22,967 nt of DNA from DALYCO01 sp964535545 (GTDB lineage Bacteria; Patescibacteriota; Minisyncoccia; Phycocordibacterales; UBA9973). The number at the start of each line of letters is the position of its first letter. The stretch's first letter is position 1. The notes beneath the pieces were generated by a model. It saw nothing but the letters and a program-made list of their open reading frames with translations. It did no database searches and was not told the DNA's origin. Shown piece after piece: positions 7,134 through 15,034 of this stretch. The position numbers and the translations under genes are program-made. The stretch covers positions 1-22,967 of the forward strand of contig CAZHUT010000012.1 of assembly GCA_964535545.1 (NCBI GenBank), given 5' to 3'.

Positions 7134-7904
7134 TTACGGCAGTGTTAAGATTTCTGGTTCCCCGTCTGTAATAAGCACAGTATGTTCAAAATGCGCGCTG
7201 CGAGTTCCGTCTGAAGTTCGGACTGTGTAGCCGTCTCGGGCGACAACCGTGTGTTCGCTGCCGATATTCAACATTGGCTCAATGGCAATAACCATTCCCG
7301 GTTGAAGCAACTCTCCCTTGCCTGCCTTGCCGTAGTTTGGAATATATGGATCTTCATGGATCGCTCGGCCAACACCGTGACCTGAAAGGTCTTTGACGAT
7401 GCCGTAGCCGAATGGCTTCACATACTGCTGGATGGCGAAACCGATATCGCCGACGCGATTGCCGCCTTTGGCTGCTTCAATGCCAACCATAAGAGACTCC
7501 TTGGTTCGTTGAAGCAGTTCCTCGTCTTTCTTTGAAATTTTGCCAACCGCTACCGTGATTGCATGATCAGTGAACAAGCCTTTGTGTTTCAAACCAAGAT
7601 CAAGCGAAACGATATCGCCTTCTTTGAGGATAACCTCCTGGGATGGGATGCCATGGACGATTTCATTATTTACCGAAACGCACAGTGAAGCCGGGAACGG
7701 TCGCATGTGCATTGCAGGCTTGTAGCCTTTGAATGCCGGCTCATCTCCCCCGTCGCGAATCAGTTCTTCGGCAATTCGGTCGAGTTCGAACGACGAAACA
7801 CCCGGGCGGACATGGGTCGCTACCTTAGCCAAAATAGTGGCTAAACGCTTGCCGCCTTCACGGAGCAATTCAATTTCTTCAGCTGTTTTTATAATGACTG
7901 CCAT
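7134..7904 (-). CDS. map: Type I methionine aminopeptidase
   Basis: 256 residues from the ATG at 7904; a longer upstream frame exists but would run into pyrH. Removes the initiator methionine from nascent proteins. Metal ligands match the family: D102, D113, H176, E209 and E240, with substrate-side H84. There is no N-terminal zinc-finger extension. The start follows the pyrH stop by a single base (TAA, C, ATG). Association with adk near secY is the classic bacterial arrangement, here with pyrH placed between adk and map. Confidence 0.97.
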   Translation of the reverse strand: MAVIIKTAEEIELLREGGKRLATILAKVATHVRPGVSSFELDRIAEELIRDGGDEPAFKGYKPAMHMRPFPASLCVSVNNEIVHGIPSQEVILKEGDIVSLDLGLKHKGLFTDHAITVAVGKISKKDEELLQRTKESLMVGIEAAKGGNRVGDIGFAIQQYVKPFGYGIVKDLSGHGVGRAIHEDPYIPNYGKAGKGELLQPGMVIAIEPMLNIGSEHTVVARDGYTVRTSDGTRSAHFEHTVLITDGEPEILTLP

Positions 7905-7905
7905 G

Positions 7906-8592
7906 TTATTTAATAGTTGTACCAATAAACGGTTTGCCGTCCAAATAGTTCTTGAGGTTTTCAATATTTTTACCGTTCATAATTGCAACCTCAATGCCAT
8001 TTTCTTCTGCAGCTTGAGAAGCAATTGGATCAAATGGTGTTGAGAGTCCTGGCTTCCACTCACTTGGAATGTATGAGCGATATTCTGCCCATGAAACATT
8101 TTCCAGTTTCTTTGCATTAGGATTTAATTTTGGATCGCTATCATATGCATAATCAATATTCGAAAGATTGATAACTTGCTTCGCTCCAGTCTTAAGGGCA
8201 AACTTTATAGCTCCCAAGTCAGTACTTGAACCAGGTTTTACTGCACCAACAGTCACCACGGGCTTTTCAATATTTACAAAACCATCCGGACCAGTGTTTA
8301 TGATTTCTGGGTGAGCAAGTTCTCCAAACAGTTTATTTACAAACATCGCATTCAGTCGAAGTGAAGCTATGCCGATCCAATCCAAATCATCATCACTTGC
8401 TGGAACAATTTCAGTCAGCGCTTCTTGGTAGATACGGCATGTTCTGCCTCCACCTGTGGTAATCACGAACGATTTTCCCTGTGCAACATAGGAAGCAATC
8501 AGATCCTTGAATGCTTTGAGGAATTCTGTATCAATCTTGTCGGGAACAATGATAGAACCTCCGAGTGAAATGATGATCCAATCTGTTTGCAT
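7906..8592 (-). CDS. pyrH: UMP kinase, archaeal-type amino acid kinase fold
   Basis: 228 residues. The N-terminal ISLGGS (8-13), TTGGGRTCRIY near residues 45-55, STDLGAIKFA and NLSNIDYAYDSDP near residues 145-155 match amino acid kinase fold nucleotide binding. The pattern with YAYDSDP and a short C-terminal VAIMNG segment resembles the archaeal UMP kinase group rather than the E. coli type. It phosphorylates UMP to UDP in pyrimidine nucleotide synthesis. Its ATG is one base after the adk stop and its stop is one base before map, so all are one unit. Another amino acid kinase specificity cannot be strictly excluded. Confidence 0.85.
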   Translation of the reverse strand: MQTDWIIISLGGSIIVPDKIDTEFLKAFKDLIASYVAQGKSFVITTGGGRTCRIYQEALTEIVPASDDDLDWIGIASLRLNAMFVNKLFGELAHPEIINTGPDGFVNIEKPVVTVGAVKPGSSTDLGAIKFALKTGAKQVINLSNIDYAYDSDPKLNPNAKKLENVSWAEYRSYIPSEWKPGLSTPFDPIASQAAEENGIEVAIMNGKNIENLKNYLDGKPFIGTTIK

Positions 8593-8593
8593 A

Positions 8594-9181
8594 TTAGAGC
8601 TCGAGTGTTTTCTTTAATTCTTCAAATACCTGCTCGACAGTCTGTTCGCCGTTGACCTTGCTGACTTTGTATCCTTTCTGTTTGAGCGCTTCAAGTGCTG
8701 GAATGACATTGTTTTCAAATTCCCAGAAACGGCGGTTGATGCCTTCGTCGGTATCGTCTGTTCGTCCGCGAAGTTTCATACGCTTGATCACTTCTTCTTT
8801 GGAAACGTCAATAACGACTATCTCAACTTTGTCGCGCTTATAAAACTGCATTGCTTCGTAAAACGCTTCTGTCTGGACAATGGTACGCGGATAGCCGTCC
8901 GCGATAACATGGCAATCGCTAGTCATTCCGTTGATAAGCACATTCATGAACATTGTAATTGTCAGACTGTCAGGCTGGAGTTCTCCTCGGTCTAATTTGC
9001 CTTTCGTAAGGCCGCCTGTGTAATTTTCACTGCTCACCAGTTTGCGGTATTCGGCGCCCGGATATGCATATACAATCGGACGGTTTGGGTCCTTTTCTTG
9101 GAGATGTTTCTTAAGGAGTTCAATCTGGGTACCCTTTCCGGCCCCGACAATCCCAAAAAATACATAGGTTTTAGATTCCAT
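8594..9181 (-). CDS. adk: Adenylate kinase (NMP kinase family, short lid)
   Basis: 195 residues from the ATG at 9181, preferred over upstream ATGs because a promoter -10 lies at 9190-9195. The P-loop GIVGAGKGTQ is close to the family GPPGAGKGTQ; ADGYPRT is the NMP-binding DGFPRT equivalent, and RGRTDDTDEGINRRF marks a short lid without zinc cysteines. It interconverts AMP, ADP and ATP. Between P-loop and lid the sequence YAYPGAEYRKLVSS differs from the usual GDLLR segment, so specificity for another NMP is possible. It follows secY in most bacteria; here a 513-residue unknown gene separates them, and adk has its own promoter. Confidence 0.88.
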   Translation of the reverse strand: MESKTYVFFGIVGAGKGTQIELLKKHLQEKDPNRPIVYAYPGAEYRKLVSSENYTGGLTKGKLDRGELQPDSLTITMFMNVLINGMTSDCHVIADGYPRTIVQTEAFYEAMQFYKRDKVEIVVIDVSKEEVIKRMKLRGRTDDTDEGINRRFWEFENNVIPALEALKQKGYKVSKVNGEQTVEQVFEELKKTLEL

Positions 9182-9189
9182 ACGCTCCC

Positions 9190-9217
9190 ATACTAGCATA
9201 GAAAAACAGCCCGACAA
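9190..9217 (-). promoter_or_regulatory. adk operon promoter overlapping the upstream terminator
   Basis: TTGTCG (9217-9212), 16-nt spacer, TAGTAT (9195-9190) with an extended TGC. The -35 uses the loop and right arm of the terminator hairpin at 9202-9225. Only 8 nt separate the -10 from the adk ATG. Confidence 0.5.
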
Positions 9218-9225
9218 AGCGGGCT
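9202..9225 (-). terminator. Terminator of the 513-residue gene
   Basis: Minus strand AGCCCG, loop CTTTGT, CGGGCT, then GTTTTTC. It lies about 20 nt downstream of the stop at 9243. Confidence 0.75.
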
Positions 9226-9242
9226 GAATAATGGATGTTAAG

Positions 9243-10784
9243 TTATGATGTTCGTCTTTTTGCTTCTATTCTTTGAGCCAGCAAATGGGTAAACCTCTTT
9301 TGAGTTGTCTTCTCGTCTAATAGACAATCAATTGCAGTATCGAGATTTGCACCAACAAGCCAGCTATCAAAAATATCCCAATCTTCAATGAGATTTAAGA
9401 TGAAGATAGCTGCACTTTTATTGTCCAGTTTCTTAATAAATTCACGATATTGCTCTTTTTCTTGCTGTGTTAATTTCACATCTTTATTTACAAGTGCCTC
9501 ATGGATTCGGTCTTTCATTCCTCCGAAGGCTTTGGCACTTTCAAACGAATCAGTAAATTCTTTAAAAACTTTCTTATGGGGTATGAATCTTTTTTCACCA
9601 GCGTTATCGGTAACAAGACCTTTTTCTCCAAAAGTGAAATTTCTTGTCTGCTCTTCTGACAATCCAAGATCGGCAAGATGTGGGTACTTTGACTGCAAAT
9701 CCTTGAAGATTGGGTCTGTCGCAAATTTTTTAGGATCAATCAGTCGGAAAAAACAAAACGCATAGGCCTTGAGCATATACTCTCGCGTATCTCTGGCAAA
9801 TTCCTTATCTGACAAGGTGCTGACAGCTTTCTCAATTGAACGCGCATAACTATCAAGGTGGGCTCGCATATATCTCATGATCGCGGGCCTCTGCGCAACA
9901 AATTCCTGAAATACGGACTCGTGAAAATTAAGTGACCATAATTCACCAGCAAATGCCGAACCGAATCCTTGCTCACCGGCACCCTTAATATCATCAAAAG
10001 CATCAATCAGATCGTATTTTTTTCCAAGTTGCAGAATTGTATTATCTAACACTTCCGCCGAATGGCCCGGCAAGAAACTACTATGTGAGACCAAGTCGTG
10101 ATTGAACCATGTCGCCATTTCTTCGAGCTTGTGAGAAATATTTTTACATTCTTGGCTTTGTTGAATTGCCTTAAGCGGCTCATCATGCAGCATCAAAGTA
10201 CCCTGTCTAAAGACGATGCCATTACTTTTTAATTCATCATTGTTTTGGAGCGTAGTAAATCCGAATAGCAGATCCCAATTTCGTTTTTGGTTTACCATGA
10301 TTGGATCAAATAAGTTAAGGCTTGCATACTTTAACTCTTGATCAAGCACTGCTATCCCCTTATAGCCATATATCTTGCCGCCTTGAAATCGTTCAGTTTT
10401 GAATTTTTTCAACTCTTGAAAATACTCTTTAGACAAAAGCAGCGTTGTGGCAGAAACTACGCCGGTTGTTTTGTATTCCTCGCCAAGCAATTCGTGTTTT
10501 TTGAGCGTGACATCTTCAATATCGACCCCGGCTGCTCTGTAAAAGGGATCCCGGTCTTTCATCACTACTGGATCAATCCCCAGAACATTTTTTACTGTAT
10601 CTGTGTATAAAGCCACCTGCTCTTTTCGCACATCATCAACTTTTGCATACCCAGATACTTGCTGAACGGCCTGTGCCAAAAGAGAAGACGTTTCTTGATT
10701 GGATTTGAATAATACATCAAGTTTGTTTATCAAAAGTTTTGGTTCCTCTTTCTTTTTTTCTACAGCGGCCATTTCCATATTCAT
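9243..10784 (-). CDS. Unknown 513-residue soluble protein between secY and adk
   Basis: I do not recognise this protein. It is hydrophilic, with a Lys/Glu-rich start, no signal peptide and no membrane helix. The middle contains histidine-bearing stretches (MLHDEPLK, WFNHDLVSHSSF, NFHESVFQEF) but no HExxH or other clear catalytic motif. The C-terminal third is predicted mostly helical, ending in an Arg/Lys-rich tail. The ATG at 10784 sits 7 nt after an extended -10 box; Met3 and Met5 are alternative starts. The gene has its own promoter and terminator and is flanked by the secY terminator, so it is an independent unit inserted into the usual secY-adk neighbourhood. No function is proposed. Confidence 0.85.
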   Translation of the reverse strand: MNMEMAAVEKKKEEPKLLINKLDVLFKSNQETSSLLAQAVQQVSGYAKVDDVRKEQVALYTDTVKNVLGIDPVVMKDRDPFYRAAGVDIEDVTLKKHELLGEEYKTTGVVSATTLLLSKEYFQELKKFKTERFQGGKIYGYKGIAVLDQELKYASLNLFDPIMVNQKRNWDLLFGFTTLQNNDELKSNGIVFRQGTLMLHDEPLKAIQQSQECKNISHKLEEMATWFNHDLVSHSSFLPGHSAEVLDNTILQLGKKYDLIDAFDDIKGAGEQGFGSAFAGELWSLNFHESVFQEFVAQRPAIMRYMRAHLDSYARSIEKAVSTLSDKEFARDTREYMLKAYAFCFFRLIDPKKFATDPIFKDLQSKYPHLADLGLSEEQTRNFTFGEKGLVTDNAGEKRFIPHKKVFKEFTDSFESAKAFGGMKDRIHEALVNKDVKLTQQEKEQYREFIKKLDNKSAAIFILNLIEDWDIFDSWLVGANLDTAIDCLLDEKTTQKRFTHLLAQRIEAKRRTS

Positions 10785-10791
10785 ACCGAGG

Positions 10792-10797
10792 ATTTTA
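10792..10797 (-). promoter_or_regulatory. Extended -10 promoter of the 513-residue gene
   Basis: TGTTAAAAT on the minus strand (TGn plus TAAAAT), ending 7 nt before the ATG at 10784. The upstream sequence has TTTGCA at a 16-nt spacing as a weak -35, overlapping the T-tail of the secY terminator. Confidence 0.5.
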
Positions 10798-10816
10798 ACA
10801 TATGTGATAAGAATGC

Positions 10817-10846
10817 AAAAAGCGGCGCCGTAGGCGCCGCTTTTTT
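10817..10846. terminator. secY operon terminator
   Basis: Perfect GCGGCGCC and GGCGCCGC arms around a 3-nt loop (10822-10840), flanked by A-run and T-run on both sides, so it can act in either direction. On the minus strand it lies 13 nt after the secY stop and is followed by TTTTT. Confidence 0.9.
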
Positions 10847-10858
10847 GTTTTTGAACTT

Positions 10859-12130
10859 CTAGTACTCTCGCATCGACAACTGCGCATCGATACGCTTCAA
10901 GAGGTCGAGGACCACTGAAACGACGATGAGGAGTGCCGTACCGCCAACAGCGATAGCAGTGATGCCAGTTACCTGTTTCAAGATAAGTGGCACAATTGCG
11001 ATCAAGCCGAGGAAGATAGCACCAACGAAGGTGATGCGTGAAGTGATGTTACCGATGTGCTCTTCTGTCTGCTGTCCTGGGCGAACGCCTGGGATAAATG
11101 CACCGTTCTTCTGGAGGTTTTCAGCCATCTGATGTGGATCAAAGGTGATAGCCGTGTAGAAGTAGGTAAAGACGAATACGAGCACAAAGTATGCTGCTGC
11201 ATAGGCATACGTATTCTGCACGAATGCAGTCAACGCATGACCGATAGATACCAGAGTGCCATTTGATGCTCCTGAAAGGAGTTGGCCGGCAATCTGCGGG
11301 AAGAGCAAGATCGAAAGCGCGAAGATGATTGGCATAACGCCAGCCTGATTCACGCGGATCGGGACGTATGTTGATACGCCTCCGGTTGTTCGATTGCCCA
11401 CTACCCGCTTCGCATATGTCACCGGGATCGATCGTTCTGCTTCTGTCACAAAGACAACTGCAGCGATGACCAAGAGGGCGACAATAACGAAGATGATCAT
11501 GGTTGGAACCTGTGATGCATCGAATGAGAAAAGAAACTGTGACATTTCCTGAGGTACTCGTGCGACGATTCCGGCAAAGATGATCAATGAGACACCGTTT
11601 CCGATACCGAATTCAGTGACGATTTCACCGATCCACATGAGGAGGATTGAGCCTGCCACAATAGTGACGAGCGCAACAGCCTGCTGGAAGATATCAAGGT
11701 TTGCGAGAATACCCTGTCGAGACAGGATAACCATCAAGCTAAAGCCCTGGATAGCTGCCAATGGAATCGTAAGCAATCGTGTATACTGAGCGAATTTCTT
11801 TCGGCCGATTTCACCTTCTTCCTGGTAGAGCTGCTTCAAGCGCGGGATCATGATAGTCAAAAGCTGAAGGATGATCGACGCAGTGATGAATGGTCCCACA
11901 CCCAACATGATGAGTGAGAGTGTTGAGAGACCGCCACCGGAGAAGATATTCAAGACACCGAGGAATTGGTTGTTGTTCAAGAACGCTGCCAATCGTCCGG
12001 CATCGACACCTGGAACTGGAATAGCTGCCAAGAGTCGGAAGACGAGGAGCGCAAGAAGCATGATCAAGACTCGCTTACGGAGCAGGCGGTCAGTGAACAC
12101 CATCTTAATTTTATTCCATACTGTTTCCAT
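10859..12130 (-). CDS. secY: Protein translocase subunit SecY
   Basis: 423 residues with about ten hydrophobic segments, as expected for the core of the Sec channel in the cytoplasmic membrane. Recognisable stretches include AAIPVPGVDAGRLAAFLN near residues 34-51, the plug-region SGGGLSTLSLIMLGVGPFITASI, QLLTIMIPRLKQLYQEEGE, IGNGVSLIIFAGIVARVP, and a late NGAFIPGVRPGQQTEEHI. Length is normal for the family. It is the last gene of the rpsN-secY operon, 30 nt after rplO, and a strong terminator follows. No Shine-Dalgarno motif is present before the ATG. Confidence 0.98.
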   Translation of the reverse strand: METVWNKIKMVFTDRLLRKRVLIMLLALLVFRLLAAIPVPGVDAGRLAAFLNNNQFLGVLNIFSGGGLSTLSLIMLGVGPFITASIILQLLTIMIPRLKQLYQEEGEIGRKKFAQYTRLLTIPLAAIQGFSLMVILSRQGILANLDIFQQAVALVTIVAGSILLMWIGEIVTEFGIGNGVSLIIFAGIVARVPQEMSQFLFSFDASQVPTMIIFVIVALLVIAAVVFVTEAERSIPVTYAKRVVGNRTTGGVSTYVPIRVNQAGVMPIIFALSILLFPQIAGQLLSGASNGTLVSIGHALTAFVQNTYAYAAAYFVLVFVFTYFYTAITFDPHQMAENLQKNGAFIPGVRPGQQTEEHIGNITSRITFVGAIFLGLIAIVPLILKQVTGITAIAVGGTALLIVVSVVLDLLKRIDAQLSMREY

Positions 12131-12160
12131 ATAATTTGGAACCAGCGTGCTCCGTCAGTT

Positions 12161-12592
12161 TTACTTGACTGAGCCGCCAGCTTTTACGATTTTTTCTTCG
12201 GCCTGCTTTGATACCTTGCATCCAACAAATGAAAGCGGGATTGAGATATCGCCCGTAGCCAAGACTTTTACGACTGGCTTTGAGCCTTTTGGATAAGTAA
12301 CCAATTTCTTTGCGCGCAAAACTTCAGGAGTAACCTGATCGTTTTTTGCGAAGTGTGCTTCGAGCGCACCGAGGTTGACTACAGATGCCTTAGTCTGGAA
12401 AGACTGGAATTTGTAACCGCGGAGCTTTGGAAGCTTCTTCACGATAACGCGAAGTTCTGGATACTTTTTGTTACCAGCACGAGCGCTCTGGCCTTTTGTA
12501 CCGCGGCCTGAGGTCTTACCTCGCTTGCCACCGCGTCCAACCTGGACATGCTTTTCGTTTGGATTTTTTCGTTTGAGTTGATGTAACTGCAT
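12161..12592 (-). CDS. rplO: Ribosomal protein L15 (uL15)
   Basis: 143 residues, a normal length. The Gly/Arg/Lys-rich N-terminal segment (VGRGGKRGKTSGRGTKGQ, residues 18-35) binds 23S rRNA in the large subunit, and the C-terminal domain ends VSKQAEEKIVKAGGSVK as in the family. The ATG is 4 nt after the rpsE stop. In most bacteria rpmD (L30) lies between rpsE and rplO; here there is no room for it. Confidence 0.97.
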   Translation of the reverse strand: MQLHQLKRKNPNEKHVQVGRGGKRGKTSGRGTKGQSARAGNKKYPELRVIVKKLPKLRGYKFQSFQTKASVVNLGALEAHFAKNDQVTPEVLRAKKLVTYPKGSKPVVKVLATGDISIPLSFVGCKVSKQAEEKIVKAGGSVK

Positions 12593-12596
12593 AAGC

Positions 12597-13268
12597 CTAT
12601 TCTTTTACTGGAGCTGCTGCTGGAGCTGCTTCAGGTGCCTTTACCTCGACCGCATTTCGCTTTGTCGCAACCTTTGAGAGAGCCTGGATAGTCACGCGAG
12701 CAATGTTCAATTTGTTCTTACTGCCTGACTGGATTTTTGATGTAACGTTTGTTACGCCAGCAAGGTTCAAGATGTCTCGAGTTGCTGAACCTGACACCAA
12801 TCCCTTACCGTTGTTTGGACGGATCATCACGCGAGCACTTGAATACTTCGCTTCAACTTCGTGAGGAATTGAACCCTGCTTGTTGAGCTTCAGTTTGATC
12901 ATCTGCTTGCGAGCGCTGCGAACAGCCTTGTTGATTGCGAGTGATGTATCGCCAGCCTTACCTGTACCGACACCAACTGAACCTTTTCGATCACCGATAG
13001 CAATCGCAACTGCGAATGACATACGGCGTCCACCTGAGACCACACGAGTCACACGGCGGATAGAAATCATTTTCTGATCGAATTCAGGCTTTGGACGGTC
13101 GAATCCTGGGCGTCCGCCACGGCGATCACCGCCACGGTTTGGGCCGCCTGGACGTGAACCAGGAGCACCTGCAGGACGAGCACCGCGAGGACCGCCACGG
13201 AATGGTGGACGAGCACCTGCAGGACGAGCTGCGCCAGCTGCTGGCTTTGTTGTATTTGTTTCTGCCAT
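12597..13268 (-). CDS. rpsE: Ribosomal protein S5 (uS5) with RG/RGG-rich N-terminal extension
   Basis: 223 residues against about 166 in E. coli. The S5 core starts near residue 66 (KMISIRRVTRVVSGGRRMSF) and runs through VAIAIGDRKGSVGVGTGKA and GTGIVxG-like KGLVSGSATRDILNLAGVTNV to about residue 200. Residues 1-65 are a low-complexity Pro/Ala/Arg/Gly extension with several RGG and RG units. The C-terminus is another Ala/Pro/Glu-rich tail in place of the usual SPEMVAAKRGK segment. S5 helps form the mRNA entry region and decoding accuracy in the small subunit. The extension DNA contains a perfect 19-bp direct repeat (13163-13181 and 13211-13229), 48 bp apart and in frame. Confidence 0.96.
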   Translation of the reverse strand: MAETNTTKPAAGAARPAGARPPFRGGPRGARPAGAPGSRPGGPNRGGDRRGGRPGFDRPKPEFDQKMISIRRVTRVVSGGRRMSFAVAIAIGDRKGSVGVGTGKAGDTSLAINKAVRSARKQMIKLKLNKQGSIPHEVEAKYSSARVMIRPNNGKGLVSGSATRDILNLAGVTNVTSKIQSGSKNKLNIARVTIQALSKVATKRNAVEVKAPEAAPAAAPVKE

Positions 13269-13273
13269 ATAGT

Positions 13274-13621
13274 TTAGAACTTAAGACCAGCCTTTCGTGC
13301 AGCATCCGCGAGGAGCTTGATTCGGCCAGTGTATTTAAAACCATTTCGATCAAAGACGACCTCTTTGATGTTCTTAGCAAGAGCTGCTTCCGCAACCTGC
13401 TTGCCAATTTCTTCTGCTCGGACTGTCTTTGTTCCCTTTGCTGTCTTTACATCTGAAGCTGAAACAAGTGTCTTGCCTGCGTTATCATCGATAACCTGAG
13501 CGTAGATAAACTTGTTTGAGCGGTAGACTGACAAGCGTGGGCGTGATTCAGTGCCTGAGATTTTCATGCGGATTTTTCGCTTGAGGCGAAGACGCTTTTC
13601 ACTTTTTTCCTGTGTTTTCAT
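13274..13621 (-). CDS. rplR: Ribosomal protein L18 (uL18)
   Basis: 115 residues, normal length. RPRLSVYRSNKFIYAQVIDD (residues 27-46) and the C-terminal FDRNGFKYTGRIKLLADAARKAGLKF are diagnostic of the 5S rRNA-binding protein L18. The basic N-terminus (KRLRLKRKIRMK) fits rRNA contact. It lies between rplF and rpsE in canonical order with 5-15 nt gaps. Confidence 0.97.
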   Translation of the reverse strand: MKTQEKSEKRLRLKRKIRMKISGTESRPRLSVYRSNKFIYAQVIDDNAGKTLVSASDVKTAKGTKTVRAEEIGKQVAEAALAKNIKEVVFDRNGFKYTGRIKLLADAARKAGLKF

Positions 13622-13636
13622 ATAGTTAAAAAATTA

Positions 13637-14173
13637 TTATGCTGTCTTCTTACCCTGCTTGCGGCGGATGACTTCGTCATCATAGCGGAAGCCCTTACCC
13701 TTGTACGGTTCTGGCTTCTTGAGCGCGCGCACCATTGCAGCGAATTGTCCGACCTTTTCTTTATCGATACCAGTGACGGTAATGTTGTTCTTTTCTGCAG
13801 TAACAGTCAAACCTTCTGGGATTGGAACTGAAACTGGGTGTGAGAATCCAAGTGCGAGATCAAGGCTCTTGTTGCCTTTGACTTCACTTTTGAATCCAAC
13901 TCCTTCGAGGATGAGCTTCTTAACGTATGGAGTGTTAACGCCTGTAATCATGTTTTTGACATGAGAAGCGTATGTTCCCCAAAGTGCGTATGCGAAACCT
14001 GTTGGAGCTTTCTGTGCGAATGTAACTTTGTTGCCATCAATATTGATAGCAACTTCATCGCGGAATGTGCGCACGAGCGTACCCTTTGGACCTTTGACAG
14101 TCAAAGTGCCGTTGTCGAGCTTCACTTCTGTTCCGCTTGGAATTTCTAATTCCTGTTTGCCGATTCGTGACAT
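13637..14173 (-). CDS. rplF: Ribosomal protein L6 (uL6)
   Basis: 178 residues, matching the family's usual size. It starts MSRIGKQELEIPSGTEV and contains the tandem L6 repeats: LTVKGPKGTLVR in the first and EPYKGKGFRYDDEVIRRKQGKK at the end. L6 sits near the factor-binding region of the large subunit. Canonical spc-operon position between rpsH and rplR. Confidence 0.98.
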   Translation of the reverse strand: MSRIGKQELEIPSGTEVKLDNGTLTVKGPKGTLVRTFRDEVAINIDGNKVTFAQKAPTGFAYALWGTYASHVKNMITGVNTPYVKKLILEGVGFKSEVKGNKSLDLALGFSHPVSVPIPEGLTVTAEKNNITVTGIDKEKVGQFAAMVRALKKPEPYKGKGFRYDDEVIRRKQGKKTA

Positions 14174-14192
14174 ATAGATAACTCGTTTTCGA

Positions 14193-14579
14193 TTACCAAA
14201 TCGAAAGAATTACTTCACCACCGACGTGTTCTTTCTTTGCCTCCTTGTCAGTAAAAATACCTTTTGGAGTTGAGAGGACCATGATACCTCGGCCATTTTT
14301 GACCGGCTTCAAATCTGCAACGCCAATGTATGTGCGTCGTGAGACTTTTGAAACTCGAGTAACATCGTCGATACGTGGCGTACCGTCTTTGTAGAGAAGT
14401 TCGACCTCGATCATTTCACCTCCCTTTCGTGATTTCTTTGTGACGTTCTTAATAAAACCCGCGCGAACCAAAGTGTTTGCAATCTCGAACTTGATCTTTG
14501 AATACGGGAACACGACGGTTTCATTACCGGCGCGTGACGCGTTCTTGATCATGACGAGCATGTTTGCGATTGGATCCAT
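14193..14579 (-). CDS. rpsH: Ribosomal protein S8 (uS8)
   Basis: 128 residues with an S8 N-terminus (DPIANMLVMIKNASRAGNETV) and C-terminus (GRGIMVLSTPKGIFTDKEAKKEHVGGEVI). It binds the central domain of 16S rRNA. In E. coli S8 is the translational repressor of the spc operon and binds near the rplE start; here rplE is in a separate transcription unit, so any S8 control site would more likely be in the rpsN leader. The latter is inference. Confidence 0.98.
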   Translation of the reverse strand: MDPIANMLVMIKNASRAGNETVVFPYSKIKFEIANTLVRAGFIKNVTKKSRKGGEMIEVELLYKDGTPRIDDVTRVSKVSRRTYIGVADLKPVKNGRGIMVLSTPKGIFTDKEAKKEHVGGEVILSIW

Positions 14580-14599
14580 GTGATAACTCTATGAGTTTA

Positions 14600-14785
14600 T
14601 TACCATGAAGACTTGCGAACGCCAGGGATCATACCCTCGTTTGCGAGCTCACGGAAGCAGATTCGGCAAAGGCCGAAATCACGCATGAATCCTCGACCGC
14701 GACCACAGCGAAAACAGCGGTTCTTCGCTCGTGTTGAGAACTTTGGCTTTTTTTGCGAACGGGCAACAGTTGATGTCTTTGCCAT
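14600..14785 (-). CDS. rpsN: Ribosomal protein S14, zinc-binding type (uS14)
   Basis: 61 residues, the short zinc-binding form. Cysteines C24, C27, C40 and C43 form the CxxC-x12-CxxC site, and the ending GMIPGVRKSSW is the typical S14 C-terminus. It is the first gene of the second ribosomal operon, with its own promoter about 140 nt upstream. In canonical operons it directly follows rplE; here about 3.6 kb of other genes lie between. Confidence 0.98.
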   Translation of the reverse strand: MAKTSTVARSQKKPKFSTRAKNRCFRCGRGRGFMRDFGLCRICFRELANEGMIPGVRKSSW

Positions 14786-14919
14786 ATAGCAATAACTAAA
14801 AAGCTAACCTATTAAATTCATCTTCCAATATCGCGTTTGGGCTCATGAGATGCCTATGCGGGATAGGCAGGATATGAAACCGAGCGGATTAAGAAGACAA
14901 AAGCACCATGACCGGTGCT
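14786..14919 (-). promoter_or_regulatory. Structured leader of the rpsN-secY operon
   Basis: About 135 nt from the predicted start to the rpsN ATG, with no ORF. It opens with a hairpin (AGCACC 14902-14907 and GGTGCT 14914-14919) that begins at about +1, followed on the minus strand by TTTTGTCTTCTT. A second hairpin has arms TGCCTAT and ATAGGCA (14851-14869). A leader of this kind is a candidate site for ribosomal-protein feedback control or attenuation; neither can be shown here. Confidence 0.5.
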
Positions 14920-14925
14920 GAAGTC

Positions 14926-14953
14926 ATAATAGCAGAAAAGGCTTAAAAGTCAA
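14926..14953 (-). promoter_or_regulatory. Promoter of the rpsN-secY operon
   Basis: TTGACT (14953-14948), 16-nt spacer, TATTAT (14931-14926) with extended TGC. A strong match to a housekeeping sigma promoter. Confidence 0.8.
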
Positions 14954-14987
14954 TGGTTTTTCTATTATACGTTCTACGACGCTAACC

Positions 14988-15016
14988 TTGCCAAAATAGT
15001 ATTTTTGTGATATAAT
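14988..15016 (+). promoter_or_regulatory. Strong promoter of the plus-strand gene at 15035
   Basis: TTGCCA (14988-14993), 17-nt spacer, TATAAT (15011-15016), with TGA just before the -10. One of the best promoter matches in the window. It diverges from the rpsN promoter about 35 bp away. Confidence 0.85.
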
Positions 15017-15034
15017 GTAAAAAAATCTACAACT

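Noticed and set aside
12593..12596. Hidden rpmD between rpsE and rplO
   Set aside because: The gap is only 4 nt.
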